This document shows, piece after piece, positions 53,515 to 63,973 of a stretch of 64,000 nt of DNA; within the stretch, counting starts at the first letter, position 1, and every line of letters begins with the position of its first letter. Under the pieces are notes generated by a model. It was not told the origin of the DNA and made no database searches. It worked only from the letters and a program-made list of their open reading frames with translations. Position numbers and translations under genes: made by a program. This DNA is from Caballeronia terrestris (GTDB taxonomy: Bacteria; Pseudomonadota; Gammaproteobacteria; Burkholderiales; Burkholderiaceae). The DNA lies in NCBI RefSeq assembly GCF_001544515.1, contig NZ_FCOL02000004.1, forward strand, positions 209,983 through 273,982. Direction: 5' to 3'.

Positions 53515-54528
53515 GTGAGAGTCTTTCGCGGCTTACCCAATGCCGAGAGCCGGGCGCCCTGCGCACTGACCATCGGCAACTTCGACGGTGTCCACCGCGG
53601 CCACCAGGCGCTGCTCGCGCACGTGCGGGCCGCCGCCGACGCGCGCGGCCTGCCGGTCTGCGTGATGACCTTCGAGCCGCATCCCCGCGAATTCTTCAAT
53701 CCGGCCGGCGCCCCGCCGCGCATCGCCATGTTGCGCGACAAGCTGGAAGCGCTGCGCACGAACGGTGTCGATCGCGTGGTGGTCGAGCACTTCAATCACA
53801 CGTTCGCGGGACAGTCGCCGGATACGTTCGTCGAGAACATCATCGTGAACGGGCTGCATGCGCGCTGGGTCATGATCGGCGACGATTTCCGCTACGGCGC
53901 CAAGCGCGCGGGCGATTTCGGGTCGCTGAAGGCCGCGGGCGAGAAATACGGCTTCGAAGTCGAGCAGATGGCGACCGTCGCGCATCCGAACGGCGCGCGT
54001 ATTTCGTCGTCGTCGGTGCGCTCGTCGCTGGTCGCGGGCGATCTCGATGCCGCCCGCGTCGCGCTGGGGCGGCCGTACGTGATCAGCGGGCACGTCGTGC
54101 ATGGCGCGAAGCTCGGCCGCGATCTCGGCTTCCCCACGCTCAACCTGCCGATCGCCCACAAGCGGCCGGCGCTCGCGGGCATCTTCGTCGTGCGCGTGCA
54201 CGGGCTCGGGCCGGAACCGCTGCCTGCGGTCGCGAGCCTGGGGTTGCGCCCGACCGTCGACGATTCGGGCCGCGTGCTGCTCGAAGTCTTCGTGCTCGAC
54301 TGGCACGGCGACGCTTACGGCAAGCTCGTGCGCGTCGAATTCCTGAAGAAACTGCGCGACGAGGAAAAGTACATCGACCTCGAAACGCTGACGGCCGCCA
54401 TCGCGCGCGACGTCGCCCAGGCGCGCGAATACTTCGCGGCGGGCGGCGTGCGGATCGATTCCGAAAGCGGCCGCACTCACAACAGCGCCAGCGGCTTCGC
54501 CACCTCGGCGACCGATCGAATTAGGTGA
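53515..54528 (+). CDS. ribF: Bifunctional riboflavin kinase/FAD synthetase
   Basis: A 337-residue RibF. The N-terminal FAD synthetase domain has [15 protein letters not shown] and [15 protein letters not shown], and the C-terminal riboflavin kinase domain has [16 protein letters not shown] and [17 protein letters not shown]. It makes FMN and FAD from riboflavin. The start is GTG at 53515 (MRVFRGL). A TATAAT box at 53441-53446 may be its -10. It precedes ileS, lspA and coaBC in an order common in proteobacteria. Confidence 0.95.
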   Translation: MRVFRGLPNAESRAPCALTIGNFDGVHRGHQALLAHVRAAADARGLPVCVMTFEPHPREFFNPAGAPPRIAMLRDKLEALRTNGVDRVVVEHFNHTFAGQSPDTFVENIIVNGLHARWVMIGDDFRYGAKRAGDFGSLKAAGEKYGFEVEQMATVAHPNGARISSSSVRSSLVAGDLDAARVALGRPYVISGHVVHGAKLGRDLGFPTLNLPIAHKRPALAGIFVVRVHGLGPEPLPAVASLGLRPTVDDSGRVLLEVFVLDWHGDAYGKLVRVEFLKKLRDEEKYIDLETLTAAIARDVAQAREYFAAGGVRIDSESGRTHNSASGFATSATDRIR

Positions 54529-54640
54529 GCGCGCGGCGCTTCGTTCTTGCGCGCCGCCCGCTGCCTCGTCTGCCGATCCACGGCGCGCCTCGCCGACAGA
54601 ACGTGAGGCGCCGCCCCACAGCATTCACACTGAGTCATCC

Positions 54641-57490
54641 ATGAGCGACAAGAAAGCCTCTTCAAAGCCTGACGCCAAGCCGCAGTCGAAATACCCGGTC
54701 AACCTGCTCGACACGCCGTTCCCGATGCGCGGCGACCTGCCCAAGCGCGAGCCGGCCTGGGTCAAGGAATGGCAGGACAAGAAGATCTACGAGAAGATCC
54801 GCGCCGCGAGTCAGGGCCGCGAGAAGTTCATCCTGCACGACGGCCCGCCCTACGCGAACGGCGACATCCACTTGGGCCACGCGGTCAACAAGATCCTGAA
54901 GGACATGATCGTCAAAGCGCGCAACCTCGCGGGCTTCGACGCCGTCTACGTGCCAGGCTGGGACTGCCACGGCATGCCGATCGAGATCCAGATCGAAAAG
55001 CAGTTCGGCAAGTCGCTGCCGGCCGCCGAAGTGATGCAGAAGGCGCGCGCCTATGCCACCGAGCAGATCGAGAAGCAGAAGGCCGGCTTCCGGCGCCTCG
55101 GCGTGCTCGGCGACTGGGACAACCCGTACAAGACGATGAACTTCACGAACGAAGCCGGCGAAATCCGTGCGCTCGGGAAGATTCTGGAGAAGGGTTACGT
55201 GTTCCGTGGCCTGAAGCCGGTGAACTGGTGTTTCGACTGCGGCTCGGCATTGGCTGAAGCCGAAGTCGAATACAAGGACAAGACCGATCCGACCATCGAC
55301 GTGATGTTCGCCTTCGCCGAGCCGGAAAAGACCGCGCAGGCGTTCGGCCTCGCCGCGCTGCCGAAGGCGGAGGGCGGTATCGTCATCTGGACGACGACGC
55401 CGTGGACCATCCCCGCGAACCAGGCGTTGAACGTCAATCCGGAGATCGTCTACAGCCTCGTCGATACGCCGCGCGGCCTGCTGATCCTCGCCGAAGAACG
55501 CGTCGAGGAGTGTCTGAACAACTACGGCCTCACCGGCACGACCCTCGCGACCGCCAAGGGTGACAAGCTCGCGAACCTGCGCTTTCACCATCCGCTCGCG
55601 TCGGCGCATCCGGGCTACAAGCGCACGGCGCCCGTCTACCTCGGCGAATACGTGACGACCGAAACCGGCACGGGCATCGTGCATTCGTCGCCGGCGTACG
55701 GCGTCGAGGACTTCGTGTCGTGCAAGGAGCACGGCATGGCCGACTCCGACATCATCAACCCCGTGATGGGCGACGGCCGCTACGTCGAATCGCTGCCGCT
55801 CTTCGGCGGGCTGTCGATCTGGAAGGCGAATCCGCAGATCGTCGAGGCGCTCGAAGGCGCGAAGTCGCTGCTGAAGTCGGAAAAATACACGCACAGCTAC
55901 ATGCACTGCTGGCGCCACAAGACGCCGATCATCTACCGCGCGACGTCGCAGTGGTTCGCCGGCATGGACGTGAAGCCGAACGATTCCGCGAAGACCCTCC
56001 GCGAAACCGCGCTGGAAGGCATCGAGGCGACGGCGTTCTATCCGTCCTGGGGCAAGCAGCGCCTGTACAGCATGATCGCGAACCGTCCCGACTGGACGCT
56101 TTCGCGCCAGCGCCAGTGGGGCGTGCCGATGGCGTTCTTCGTGCACAAGGAAACGGGCGACCTGCATCCGCGCACGCTGGAATTGCTGGAGGAAGTGGCG
56201 AAGCGCGTCGAAGTGAGTGGTATCGAGGCATGGCAGACGCTCGATCCGAGCGAGTTGATCGGCGGAGACGCCAACATGTACGAGAAGAACCGCGACACGC
56301 TCGATGTCTGGTTCGACTCCGGCACGACGCACTGGCACGTGCTGCGGGGCTCGCACAAGGATTCGCTGCAATTCCCGGCTGATCTCTACCTCGAAGGCTC
56401 GGATCAGCATCGCGGCTGGTTCCATTCGTCGCTCCTGACCGCGTCGATGCTCGACGGCCGCCCGCCCTACAATGCGCTCCTGACGCACGGCTTCACCGTC
56501 GATGGCGAAGGCCGCAAGATGTCGAAGTCGCTGGGCAACGGCGTCGATCCGCACGAGGTGTCGAACCGGCTGGGCGCGGAAATCATCCGCTTGTGGATCG
56601 CGTCGACCGATTATTCCGGCGAGCTCGCGATCTCCGAGGAAATCCTGAAGCGCGTGACGGAGACGTACCGGCGCATCCGCAACACGCTGCGCTTCCTGCT
56701 CGCGAACCTGTCGGACTTCGATTTCGAGAAGGACGCGCTGCCGGTCGAAGACTGGCTCGAACTCGACCGCTACGCGATCGCGCTCGCGCAGAATCTGCAG
56801 GACGACGTCCTCGCGCACTATGAGAAATACGAGTTCCACCCGGTCGTCTCGAAGCTCGCCACGTTCTGCTCGGAGGACCTGGGCGGCTTCTATCTCGACG
56901 TGCTGAAGGACCGTCTCTACACGACAAAGCCCGATTCGCGCGAACGCCGCGCCGCGCAGACCGCGCTGTATCACATCGCGCACGGCCTGCTGCGGCTGGT
57001 CGCGCCGTATCTGTCGTTCACGGCGGAAGAGGCGTACAAGGTGCTGAAGCCCGGTCAGGACACGATTTTCACCGAGGTCTATCACGCGTACCCGCAGGTG
57101 CCCAACGCGGGCGAGTTGCTCGACAAGTGGACGCTCGTGCGCTCCGCGCGCGGCGACGTCACGAAGGCGCTGGAAGAAGCGCGCACGGCGAACGCTATCG
57201 GTTCGTCGCTGCAGGCCGAAGTCGAAGTACGCGCGAGCGGCGCGCGCTACGACGCGCTCGCGAGCCTCGGCGCGGACCTGAAGTTCGTGCTGATCACATC
57301 GGCGGCGGCGCTTGTGAAGGTCGAGAGCGAAGCGGACGAAGGCGTCGAAGTCGCGGCATCGAAATATCTGAAGTGCGAGCGCTGCTGGCACTACGTCGCG
57401 GACGTCGGCGCGAACGCCGAGTATCCGGGCCTGTGCGGGCGCTGCTTCTCCAACCTCTTCGGCTCCGGCGAAACGCGGAGCGCAGCATAA
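54641..57490 (+). CDS. ileS: Isoleucyl-tRNA synthetase
   Basis: A 949-residue class I synthetase. The ATP motif HLGH is at residues 77-80 and KMSKS at about 626-630. The editing domain lies between ([13 protein letters not shown]), and the C-terminal zinc site has CERC near 912-915 and CGRC near 932-935. It charges tRNA-Ile and hydrolyses mischarged valine. The stop overlaps the lspA start by one base (TAATG). The zinc site places it in the bacterial type 1 group. Confidence 0.98.
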   Translation: MSDKKASSKPDAKPQSKYPVNLLDTPFPMRGDLPKREPAWVKEWQDKKIYEKIRAASQGREKFILHDGPPYANGDIHLGHAVNKILKDMIVKARNLAGFDAVYVPGWDCHGMPIEIQIEKQFGKSLPAAEVMQKARAYATEQIEKQKAGFRRLGVLGDWDNPYKTMNFTNEAGEIRALGKILEKGYVFRGLKPVNWCFDCGSALAEAEVEYKDKTDPTIDVMFAFAEPEKTAQAFGLAALPKAEGGIVIWTTTPWTIPANQALNVNPEIVYSLVDTPRGLLILAEERVEECLNNYGLTGTTLATAKGDKLANLRFHHPLASAHPGYKRTAPVYLGEYVTTETGTGIVHSSPAYGVEDFVSCKEHGMADSDIINPVMGDGRYVESLPLFGGLSIWKANPQIVEALEGAKSLLKSEKYTHSYMHCWRHKTPIIYRATSQWFAGMDVKPNDSAKTLRETALEGIEATAFYPSWGKQRLYSMIANRPDWTLSRQRQWGVPMAFFVHKETGDLHPRTLELLEEVAKRVEVSGIEAWQTLDPSELIGGDANMYEKNRDTLDVWFDSGTTHWHVLRGSHKDSLQFPADLYLEGSDQHRGWFHSSLLTASMLDGRPPYNALLTHGFTVDGEGRKMSKSLGNGVDPHEVSNRLGAEIIRLWIASTDYSGELAISEEILKRVTETYRRIRNTLRFLLANLSDFDFEKDALPVEDWLELDRYAIALAQNLQDDVLAHYEKYEFHPVVSKLATFCSEDLGGFYLDVLKDRLYTTKPDSRERRAAQTALYHIAHGLLRLVAPYLSFTAEEAYKVLKPGQDTIFTEVYHAYPQVPNAGELLDKWTLVRSARGDVTKALEEARTANAIGSSLQAEVEVRASGARYDALASLGADLKFVLITSAAALVKVESEADEGVEVAASKYLKCERCWHYVADVGANAEYPGLCGRCFSNLFGSGETRSAA

Positions 57491-57990
57491 TGGCAAGAAC
57501 GATGGTGAAACAAAGCAGTGGTTCTCTCGCGCCGTGGCTCGGCATCGCAGCGATCGTCATTCTCTTCGATCAGTTGACGAAGATCGCCGTCGCGCGCGTG
57601 TTCGCTTACGGCGAGCCGCACGCGCTCACGCCGTTCTTCAACCTGCTGCTCGTCTATAACCGTGGCGCTGCGTTCAGCTTCCTCGCGGCTGCCGGCGGCT
57701 GGCAGCGCTGGGCGTTTACAGCGCTCGGCGTCGCTGCGGCAATCGTGATCATTTATTTGCTCAAGAAGCACGCCGCGCAGCGCATGTTCTGCACGGCGCT
57801 CTCGTTCATCATGGGCGGCGCGATCGGCAACGTGATCGACCGGCTCGCGTACGGTCACGTGATCGACTTCCTCGATTTTCACGTCAATACGTGGCACTGG
57901 CCGGCGTTCAATCTCGCCGACAGCGCGATCTTCGTCGGCGCCGCGCTGCTCGTGTTCGACGAGTTGCGGCGCGTGCGCGGATCGAAATAA
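57490..57990 (+). CDS. lspA: Signal peptidase II (lipoprotein)
   Basis: A 166-residue four-helix aspartic membrane peptidase that cuts the signal from diacylated prolipoproteins. FDQLTK, the NRGAAFSFL segment, and the catalytic Asp pair in [15 protein letters not shown] and FNLADSAI are present. It is translationally coupled to ileS, as in many proteobacteria, and acts after Lgt (9.4 kb). Confidence 0.97.
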   Translation: MARTMVKQSSGSLAPWLGIAAIVILFDQLTKIAVARVFAYGEPHALTPFFNLLLVYNRGAAFSFLAAAGGWQRWAFTALGVAAAIVIIYLLKKHAAQRMFCTALSFIMGGAIGNVIDRLAYGHVIDFLDFHVNTWHWPAFNLADSAIFVGAALLVFDELRRVRGSK

Positions 57991-58049
57991 CGCGGTTGCC
58001 AAGGCGCAAATAAGGCACGCGCGCTCGCGGGAAACGAACAAGCGGAGGC

Positions 58050-59276
58050 ATGTTGGACACGGCAGAACTCACAGGAAAACACCTCGTACTCGGCCTGACG
58101 GGCGGCATCGCCTGCTACAAGATCGCCGAGCTGACGCGCCTGCTCACCAAGGCGGGCGCGACCGTCCAGATCGTGATGACCGACGCGGCCACGCAGTTCA
58201 TCACGCCCGTCACGATGCAGGCGCTTTCCGGGCGCCCCGTCTACACGTCGCAGTGGGACGCGCGCATCGCGAACAACATGCCGCACATCGATCTCTCGCG
58301 TGAGGCGGATGCGATCGTGATCGCGCCTGCTTCCACCGATTTCCTCGCCAAACTCGCGCACGGCATGTGCGACGACCTGCTCTCGACGCTGTGCATCGCG
58401 CGCGATTGTCCGCTGCTCGTCGTGCCCGCGATGAACCGCCAGATGTGGCAGAACCCGGCGACGCAGCGCAACGTCGCGCAACTGCGCGGCGACGGCGTCG
58501 AGGTGCTCGGCCCGGATTCCGGTGCGCAGGCGTGCGGCGAAGTCGGCGACGGGCGGATGCTGGAGCCGTCGGCGACGTTCGAGGCGATCTGCGCGTTCTT
58601 CCAGCCGAAGATCCTGCGCGGACGCCGTGTGCTGATTACCGCCGGCCCGACGTTCGAGCCGCTCGATCCGGTGCGCGGGATCACGAACCGGTCGTCGGGG
58701 AAGATGGGCTTTTCGCTCGCGCGCGCGGCCGCCCAGGCCGGCGCCGACGTGCACCTGATCGCCGGGCCGGTCGCGCTGGAAACGCCGTGGGGCGTGTATC
58801 GCGAGGACGTGCAGACCGCGCGGCAGATGTACGACGCCGTCATGCACGCGACGCCCGACACCGATATCTTCATCGCGGTGGCCGCCGTCGCCGACTGGCG
58901 CGTGGATCACGTGAGCGAACACAAGATCAAGAAGACGGCCGGCCAGCCGCTGCCGGCGTTCAACTTCGTCGAGAATCCGGACATCCTCGCCTCCGTTGCG
59001 AAGTTGCCGAATCCGCCGTACTGCGTCGGCTTCGCGGCGGAAAGCGGCGATCTCGACGTGCACGGCGAAGACAAGCGCGTGCGCAAGAACGTGCCGCTTC
59101 TGATCGGCAACCTGGGCCCGCTGACGTTTGGCCGCGACGACAACGAAGTCGTGCTGTTCGAGGCGTCGGGCAAGACGCGTCTTCCCCGCGCCGACAAGAA
59201 GCTGCTCGCGCGCACGCTGATCGGCGAGATCGCGAAGCGCGCGCCGCGCGTCGGCGGCGATTCCTTGCTGTCATAG
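58050..59276 (+). CDS. coaBC: Bifunctional phosphopantothenoylcysteine decarboxylase/synthetase
   Basis: A 408-residue two-domain enzyme of CoA synthesis. The N-terminal flavin domain (CoaC) shows LGLTGGIACYKIAELTR, APASTDFLAKLAHGMCDDL and PAMNRQMWQNPATQRN. The C-terminal CoaB domain shows LITAGPTFEPLDPVRGITNRSSGKMG and AAVADWR. The ATG at 58050 lies only two bases after GGAGG; the following TTG codon would be better spaced, so the exact start is open. Confidence 0.95.
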   Translation: MLDTAELTGKHLVLGLTGGIACYKIAELTRLLTKAGATVQIVMTDAATQFITPVTMQALSGRPVYTSQWDARIANNMPHIDLSREADAIVIAPASTDFLAKLAHGMCDDLLSTLCIARDCPLLVVPAMNRQMWQNPATQRNVAQLRGDGVEVLGPDSGAQACGEVGDGRMLEPSATFEAICAFFQPKILRGRRVLITAGPTFEPLDPVRGITNRSSGKMGFSLARAAAQAGADVHLIAGPVALETPWGVYREDVQTARQMYDAVMHATPDTDIFIAVAAVADWRVDHVSEHKIKKTAGQPLPAFNFVENPDILASVAKLPNPPYCVGFAAESGDLDVHGEDKRVRKNVPLLIGNLGPLTFGRDDNEVVLFEASGKTRLPRADKKLLARTLIGEIAKRAPRVGGDSLLS

Positions 59277-59286
59277 AGACGGCGCC

Positions 59287-60294
59287 ATGACGAAGCTCTC
59301 CGTCCTCGACCAGACGCCGGTCATCCACGGCCACACCACCGCCGACGCCATCGCGGCCACACTCGAACTCGCCCACCTCGCCGACGATCTCGGCTACACG
59401 CGCTACTGGTGCGCCGAGCATCACGGCTTGCGCGGCGTGTCGAATCCTTGTCCTGAAGTCATGCTGGCGCGCATCGGCAGTTTGACGAAGCGCATCCGCA
59501 TTGGGTCGGGCGGCGTCATGCTGCCCTACTACAGTCCGTTCAAGGTCGCCGAGCAGTTTTTGATGCTCGAAGCACTGTTTCCGAACCGCGTCGATCTGGG
59601 CGTCGGACGCGCGCCCGGAGGCGATATGCGCACGGCGCAAGCAGTCGCGGCGGGCGATTACAACCGTGGCGACATCTTCCCGCAGCAGGTCGCCGATCTC
59701 GTCGGCCTGTTCAACGGCGCGCTGCCCGACGATCACATCGCGAACGGCGTGCTGCTGCAGCCGCAGATCGCAACCCGGCCCGAACTGTGGATGCTCGGTT
59801 CCAGCGACTTCGGCGGATTGCTCGCGGCGCAGCTTGGCATCCGCTTCGCGTTCGCGCATTTCATCAACGCGCAGTACGGGCATCGCGTGGCCGAGGCGTA
59901 TCGCGAGCGGTTCACGGCGGGCAACGAAGCAAAGCCGTATCTCGCCGCCGCCGTGTTCGTCATCTGCGCCGATACCGACGACGAATCCGCCGCGCTGGAA
60001 AAAGCCGTCGATTTGCGCCGCGTGCAGATGGCCTACGGCCTGAACATGCCGATTCCGTCGATCGAACAGGGCGCCGCGCAGCACTACGGCGAGCGCGAAC
60101 TGAACGTGATCGCGCGCGAGAAGAACCGCAGCATCATCGGAACGCCGGAACGCGTGACCGCTGAACTCCACGCGCTGCAAGAGCGTTTCGACGCCGACGA
60201 ACTGATCGTGCTGACCGTCGCGGGCAGCTATCGTGCGCGCCTGCGCTCCTATCAACTTCTGGCCGACGCCTTCGAGCTCGGCCGCTCCGACTGA
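59287..60294 (+). CDS. LLM-class flavin-dependent oxidoreductase
   Basis: A 335-residue luciferase-like monooxygenase fold protein of the YhbW/MsnO8 type. [20 protein letters not shown] starts the barrel, [23 protein letters not shown] is the characteristic EHH block, [23 protein letters not shown] and [12 protein letters not shown] follow. Such enzymes use reduced flavin and oxygen; the substrate is unknown. It sits 10 bp after coaBC and 4 bp before dut, so it is in the coaBC-dut unit. Confidence 0.88.
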   Translation: MTKLSVLDQTPVIHGHTTADAIAATLELAHLADDLGYTRYWCAEHHGLRGVSNPCPEVMLARIGSLTKRIRIGSGGVMLPYYSPFKVAEQFLMLEALFPNRVDLGVGRAPGGDMRTAQAVAAGDYNRGDIFPQQVADLVGLFNGALPDDHIANGVLLQPQIATRPELWMLGSSDFGGLLAAQLGIRFAFAHFINAQYGHRVAEAYRERFTAGNEAKPYLAAAVFVICADTDDESAALEKAVDLRRVQMAYGLNMPIPSIEQGAAQHYGERELNVIAREKNRSIIGTPERVTAELHALQERFDADELIVLTVAGSYRARLRSYQLLADAFELGRSD

Positions 60295-60298
60295 ACTC

Positions 60299-60745
60299 AT
60301 GAAACTCGACGTCAAGATCCTCGATGCGCGCATGCGCGACTTCATGCCCGCCTACGCCACGACCGGCAGCGCGGGCCTTGACCTGCGCGCGTGCATCGAC
60401 GAGCCGCTCGTCATCGCGCCCGGCGAGACAAAGCTCGTGCCGACCGGCCTCGCGATCCATCTGGGCGATCCGGGCTACGCCGCGCTGATCCTGCCGCGCT
60501 CGGGATTGGGGCATAAGCACGGCGTGGTGCTGGGCAACCTCGTCGGGCTGATCGATTCGGATTATCAGGGCCAGTTGATGATCTCGACGTGGAATCGCGG
60601 CGATGTCGCGTTCACGCTCAATCCGATGGAGCGTCTTGCGCAGATGGTCATCGTGCCGGTGGTGCAGGCGCAGCTCAATATAGTCGATGATTTCGACGCG
60701 AGTGAGCGTGGCGAGGGCGGGTTCGGCAGCACCGGCAAGCACTAA
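60299..60745 (+). CDS. dut: Deoxyuridine 5'-triphosphate nucleotidohydrolase
   Basis: A 148-residue trimeric dUTPase. The five motifs are visible, including [31 protein letters not shown] and the C-terminal GEGGFGSTG. It hydrolyses dUTP, keeping uracil out of DNA and supplying dUMP. It is the last gene of its unit, with 6 bp to the stop of the convergent sugar operon. Confidence 0.97.
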   Translation: MKLDVKILDARMRDFMPAYATTGSAGLDLRACIDEPLVIAPGETKLVPTGLAIHLGDPGYAALILPRSGLGHKHGVVLGNLVGLIDSDYQGQLMISTWNRGDVAFTLNPMERLAQMVIVPVVQAQLNIVDDFDASERGEGGFGSTGKH

Positions 60746-60751
60746 GACTCA

Positions 60752-62038
60752 TCAGACGCGGCACGCCGCCGCGTACATCCGTATCACCTGCCGCACGCGA
60801 TCTTGCGCGATCGCGTGCGGATCATCGGCGGCGAGTGCGCCGTTTCTGACCGCCCAATACTGATCCGGCAAATACTGGCTCAACAGATTCTCCGGAATCC
60901 GCACCGCCGACAGATTGTCGAGCAGCCTCTCTGCCGCCGCGGCGATTGCGTCATCGGTCCAGTAATAGCGCACGCGATCGCTGTAGCTGTAGGTGCGCAA
61001 CACGCGCTGCTGCTGCGAGTCGCCGTGGTAATACTTCTCCCAATAACCGGGCTTCGCGAGCATCACGCGCTCGACCACCGCGCGCAGATTCGAGCGCCGC
61101 GATTCGTCGATCAGTTGCGATTCGATGTCGGCGAGTGCGAAAAGCGCCTCGCGCAACGCGAACGTCACGCCCGGGCCGACTTTCAGGATGCGAAAGCCAT
61201 CGCGGACTAGCGCGCTCAGTGCTTCGGGCGTCTGGTAATCGGTCGAATGCGCTTCGTACACCATGCCCGGCAGATCATCGAGCGCGCTTTTCAAGTTCGT
61301 AGCCCGCTCCGGCCGATAGTCGATCACCTTCGTATGATCGAACTCGACGCCCGGCTGCACCACGAGCGCGATCACGCGCGGCCAGGCGTCATCGAGACCG
61401 GACGCGCGCCACGCTTCGCGGTGCACCCGCGCCGTTTCCAAAGCCGCTTCGCGCGAAGTCGGTTCGACGGCTTCCAGTTCCTCCGCCGCGCCGCCCGGCA
61501 CCGGCACTTCGGTGCCAATCACGTAGACGGGCGCAACGCTCAAACCCTCGCGCTTCACCGCCGCCTCTGCGACCGCGCACAATCGCGCCGCGCGCGACGC
61601 GACGATTGCATCCGACAATCGCTCGGGATCGTCCGCGCAGGGCATGCTTGTGTCGAGGTGGATCTTGGTGAAGCCCGCCGAGGCGTACGCATCGATCAAC
61701 GCATCGGCGCGCTGCATTGCCTCGGCTGTTGGCAGATGCCGCCACGCGTTCGGCCCGAGATGATCGCCACCGAGAATCAGATGCTCCCGCGCAAACCCGA
61801 CGCGCTCCGCGATCTCCCGCACGAACGCTACGAAATCCGCCGGTTTCATGCCGGTGTAGCCACCGTACTGATCGACCTGATTCGATGTCGATTCGATCAA
61901 AAGCGGCGTCTGATCCGCCAGCGCCTGCCGCATCGCGGCCGCGAGTACCCACGGATGCGCCGAACAGATCGAATAGACGCCGGCAAGACGCTCGGCCGCC
62001 GGATGCCCGTTGCTCAAACGCGCGACAATATCGCTCAT
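60752..62038 (-). CDS. GatZ/KbaZ-like tagatose-bisphosphate aldolase subunit
   Basis: A 428-residue protein of the GatZ/KbaZ family, the non-catalytic class II tagatose-1,6-bisphosphate aldolase subunit. GVYSICSAHPWVLAAAMRQA, LIESTSNQVDQYGGYTGM, LGGDHLGPNAWR and the CADDPERLSD segment are characteristic. No catalytic GatY/KbaY gene is in the window. It may therefore partner a distant aldolase or act alone, as some work suggests for this family. Its start overlaps the kinase stop (ATGA). Confidence 0.87.
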   Translation of the reverse strand: MSDIVARLSNGHPAAERLAGVYSICSAHPWVLAAAMRQALADQTPLLIESTSNQVDQYGGYTGMKPADFVAFVREIAERVGFAREHLILGGDHLGPNAWRHLPTAEAMQRADALIDAYASAGFTKIHLDTSMPCADDPERLSDAIVASRAARLCAVAEAAVKREGLSVAPVYVIGTEVPVPGGAAEELEAVEPTSREAALETARVHREAWRASGLDDAWPRVIALVVQPGVEFDHTKVIDYRPERATNLKSALDDLPGMVYEAHSTDYQTPEALSALVRDGFRILKVGPGVTFALREALFALADIESQLIDESRRSNLRAVVERVMLAKPGYWEKYYHGDSQQQRVLRTYSYSDRVRYYWTDDAIAAAAERLLDNLSAVRIPENLLSQYLPDQYWAVRNGALAADDPHAIAQDRVRQVIRMYAAACRV

Positions 62039-63003
62039 GGTGCCACTCCGTTTGCGCGCAGGAACGCGTCGAGTTGGGCGAATGTCGCCGTGCCTTCCAT
62101 CGGGCCCTTCGCGCCGACTGCCAGCGCACCGCTCGCGCACGCGTAGCGCAGCGCGGCGCCTGCGTCCATGCCTTGCGCGCGGCACGCGACGTAGGTCGCG
62201 CCGAAGCAATCACCCGCGCCGGTCGGATCGATTTCTTCGACTTCGAACGCCGCGTGGTGTTGCTCGCCGTCGGCGTCGTAGAAACTGCAGCCTTGCGCGC
62301 CGCGCTTCACGACCACTTCCTTTACGCCGCGTCGCAACAGTTCGTCGATGGCGCCGCGCTCCGTCGTCGCGCTTGCGAGCAGCGTGACTTCGTGGCCGCT
62401 CGGCAGGAACACGTCGGTGTAGTCGAGGATGAAATCGAGCGCGTCGCGCATCTCCGGAATCCGCAGCATCTCCTTGCGGATGTTCGGGTCGAAGCTGACC
62501 GTGCCGCCGTTCGCCTTCACCGTTTCGATCGCCTTCTTCATCGCCTCGATGATCCGGAACGAGAACAGCGACGAGCCCATCACGTGGAAATTGCCGCAGC
62601 CGACGAGCAGGTCGGCGCGCAGGTTCGCGCTCGACAACTGCGCCGACGCGCTGTTCGTAATGTTGTAGATGAAGTCGCGATCGCCGTCCTCTCGGTAGGT
62701 GACGAACGCGCTGCCGGTCGTCGCGTCCTTCAGCACGGCTATGCCGGAGACATCGACGCCATCGCCGCGCAGACGCTCGATGTTGAGCGCGCCGAAGTCG
62801 TCGTCGCCGACGCAGCCGATGAGCGCGCAGTGGCTGCCGAGTTTCGCGACCTGATCGATGAAGATCGCGGGCGCGCCGCTCGCGTACGGGCCGATCAGCG
62901 TGCCGGGGCGGCGGAAGCTCTGGCCGCGCTCGGTCGCCATGATTTCGACGAGGATTTCGCCCATCGCGACGATGGAGCCGGGTTTGCGTTCGAGTTTGGA
63001 CAT
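62035..63003 (-). CDS. PfkB-family sugar kinase (probable tagatose-type)
   Basis: A 322-residue ribokinase-fold kinase. The N-terminal IVAMGEILVEIMA and GPYASGAPAIFIDQVAKLG and the C-terminal anion-hole motif DPTGAGDCFGATYVA with the catalytic Asp are clear. It phosphorylates a ketose such as tagatose, tagatose-6-phosphate or a deoxy relative. The sugar is inferred from the GatZ/KbaZ-like gene downstream. It lies 12 bp after the DeoR-type regulator. Confidence 0.85.
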   Translation of the reverse strand: MSKLERKPGSIVAMGEILVEIMATERGQSFRRPGTLIGPYASGAPAIFIDQVAKLGSHCALIGCVGDDDFGALNIERLRGDGVDVSGIAVLKDATTGSAFVTYREDGDRDFIYNITNSASAQLSSANLRADLLVGCGNFHVMGSSLFSFRIIEAMKKAIETVKANGGTVSFDPNIRKEMLRIPEMRDALDFILDYTDVFLPSGHEVTLLASATTERGAIDELLRRGVKEVVVKRGAQGCSFYDADGEQHHAAFEVEEIDPTGAGDCFGATYVACRAQGMDAGAALRYACASGALAVGAKGPMEGTATFAQLDAFLRANGVAP

Positions 63004-63015
63004 GGTTCGCTTGGG

Positions 63016-63846
63016 TTAGGAACGGGATTCAGAATGCGGACGGAATTCGACGACACCCTCTTCCCGCCGATGCATGTGCAATCCGGCGTGCTGAAATGCT
63101 TCGACGAGGGCCGGATCGATCGCGTCGTCGATGACGATTCCGTCGAGTTCCGACAGACGGCAGACGACTTCGCCCTCCCCGATCTCCGGCCGGTACGACA
63201 ACGCGACACAACGTTTCGACGCCTTCAGCGCCGCGCGGAATACGGGTGCGAGCCGCGCGTCGGCGCAGACGAGATTGCCTTCTCGGTCGATGCCGCTCGC
63301 TTCGATCAACGCGATGTCGAGCGGGCGCGCCGCGACTGAACGCTCGGCGTCGGGGCCGGTGAGGATCGTCGAATCGCCTTCGAGCGCGCCGCCCGTCAGC
63401 CGCAGCTCGCAGTTCACGAAGCGCTGCGCGGTCGCGACCATCGCGAGATCGTGGAGCGTTAGCGCTAGATTCGAGCGGTCGGCGAGCAGCGGCAGCACCT
63501 TGTGCGTCACGACGCCCGCGCCGATGAAAAGCGACGCATGATCGTCGATGAAATCCGCGGCCGCGCGCGCGATCGCCATGTCGATGGATTTGCGCTCGCC
63601 GTCCAGCGCGGTAGCGGCGCCGCGCGCGCTGCCGGCCGAAGCAGCAGGTTGCTGCGCGAGATAACGCGCCTTGCCGAACGAGCGCACGAGATAGCGCTGC
63701 GCTTCGAGATAGCTGAGGTCGGAGCGGATCGTGACGCTCGACACGTCGAACGCCTGGCTCAGTTCATCGACGGACACCTCGCCGCGCTTCCTGACGAGCT
63801 CGACGATTTGTAGCCGGCGATGCAGCGAATTCTTGTGGGCAAGCAT
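63016..63846 (-). CDS. DeoR/GlpR-family transcriptional regulator
   Basis: A 276-residue DeoR-type repressor. The N-terminal helix-turn-helix is RRLQIVELVRKRGEVSVDELSQAFDVSSVTIRSDLSYLE, and the C-terminal sugar-phosphate-sensing domain follows from about residue 90 (DDHASLFIGAGVVTHKVLP). The ligand is likely a phosphorylated ketose from the pathway it controls. It is the first gene of the sugar operon, with two palindromic sites over its own promoter, which suggests autoregulation. Confidence 0.9.
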   Translation of the reverse strand: MLAHKNSLHRRLQIVELVRKRGEVSVDELSQAFDVSSVTIRSDLSYLEAQRYLVRSFGKARYLAQQPAASAGSARGAATALDGERKSIDMAIARAAADFIDDHASLFIGAGVVTHKVLPLLADRSNLALTLHDLAMVATAQRFVNCELRLTGGALEGDSTILTGPDAERSVAARPLDIALIEASGIDREGNLVCADARLAPVFRAALKASKRCVALSYRPEIGEGEVVCRLSELDGIVIDDAIDPALVEAFQHAGLHMHRREEGVVEFRPHSESRS

Positions 63847-63868
63847 TGGGATGACGCGACGTTCTTTC

Positions 63869-63881
63869 TTTCGTTACGAAA
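63869..63881. promoter_or_regulatory. Palindromic operator 1 upstream of the DeoR gene
   Basis: TTTCGTTACGAAA, a 5-3-5 inverted repeat. It lies just downstream of the -10 box, with a second copy 21 bp away. The TTTCGnnnCGAAA form resembles known DeoR/GlpR-family operators, so it is probably bound by the regulator encoded here. Confidence 0.7.
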
Positions 63882-63882
63882 G

Positions 63883-63912
63883 ATTATAGTTTCGAATCGA
63901 AAGTCACGTAAA
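63883..63912 (-). promoter_or_regulatory. Promoter of the sugar operon
   Basis: On the minus strand TTTACG (63907-63912) and a perfect TATAAT (63883-63888) are 18 bp apart. Start near 63876 would give a 30-nt leader before the DeoR gene. The two palindromes flank the -10 box on either side. Confidence 0.72.
63890..63902. promoter_or_regulatory. Palindromic operator 2 upstream of the DeoR gene
   Basis: TTTCGAATCGAAA, with the same arms as operator 1 and a different 3-base centre. It is centred 21 bp, two helical turns, from operator 1. It covers the spacer between the -35 and -10 boxes. Confidence 0.7.
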
Positions 63913-63973
63913 GCGATTTTTGCGATTTGGGCGCTGGCGTTTACCCACAGCATGAAACGCACAGGCGAAAAAA

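Noticed and set aside
54662..57496. Very long open frame (944 codons) on the minus strand over ileS
   Set aside because: It is the antisense of a full, motif-complete isoleucyl-tRNA synthetase. Its product is Arg/Asp/Val-rich without any recognisable domain, as expected from high-G+C codon bias.
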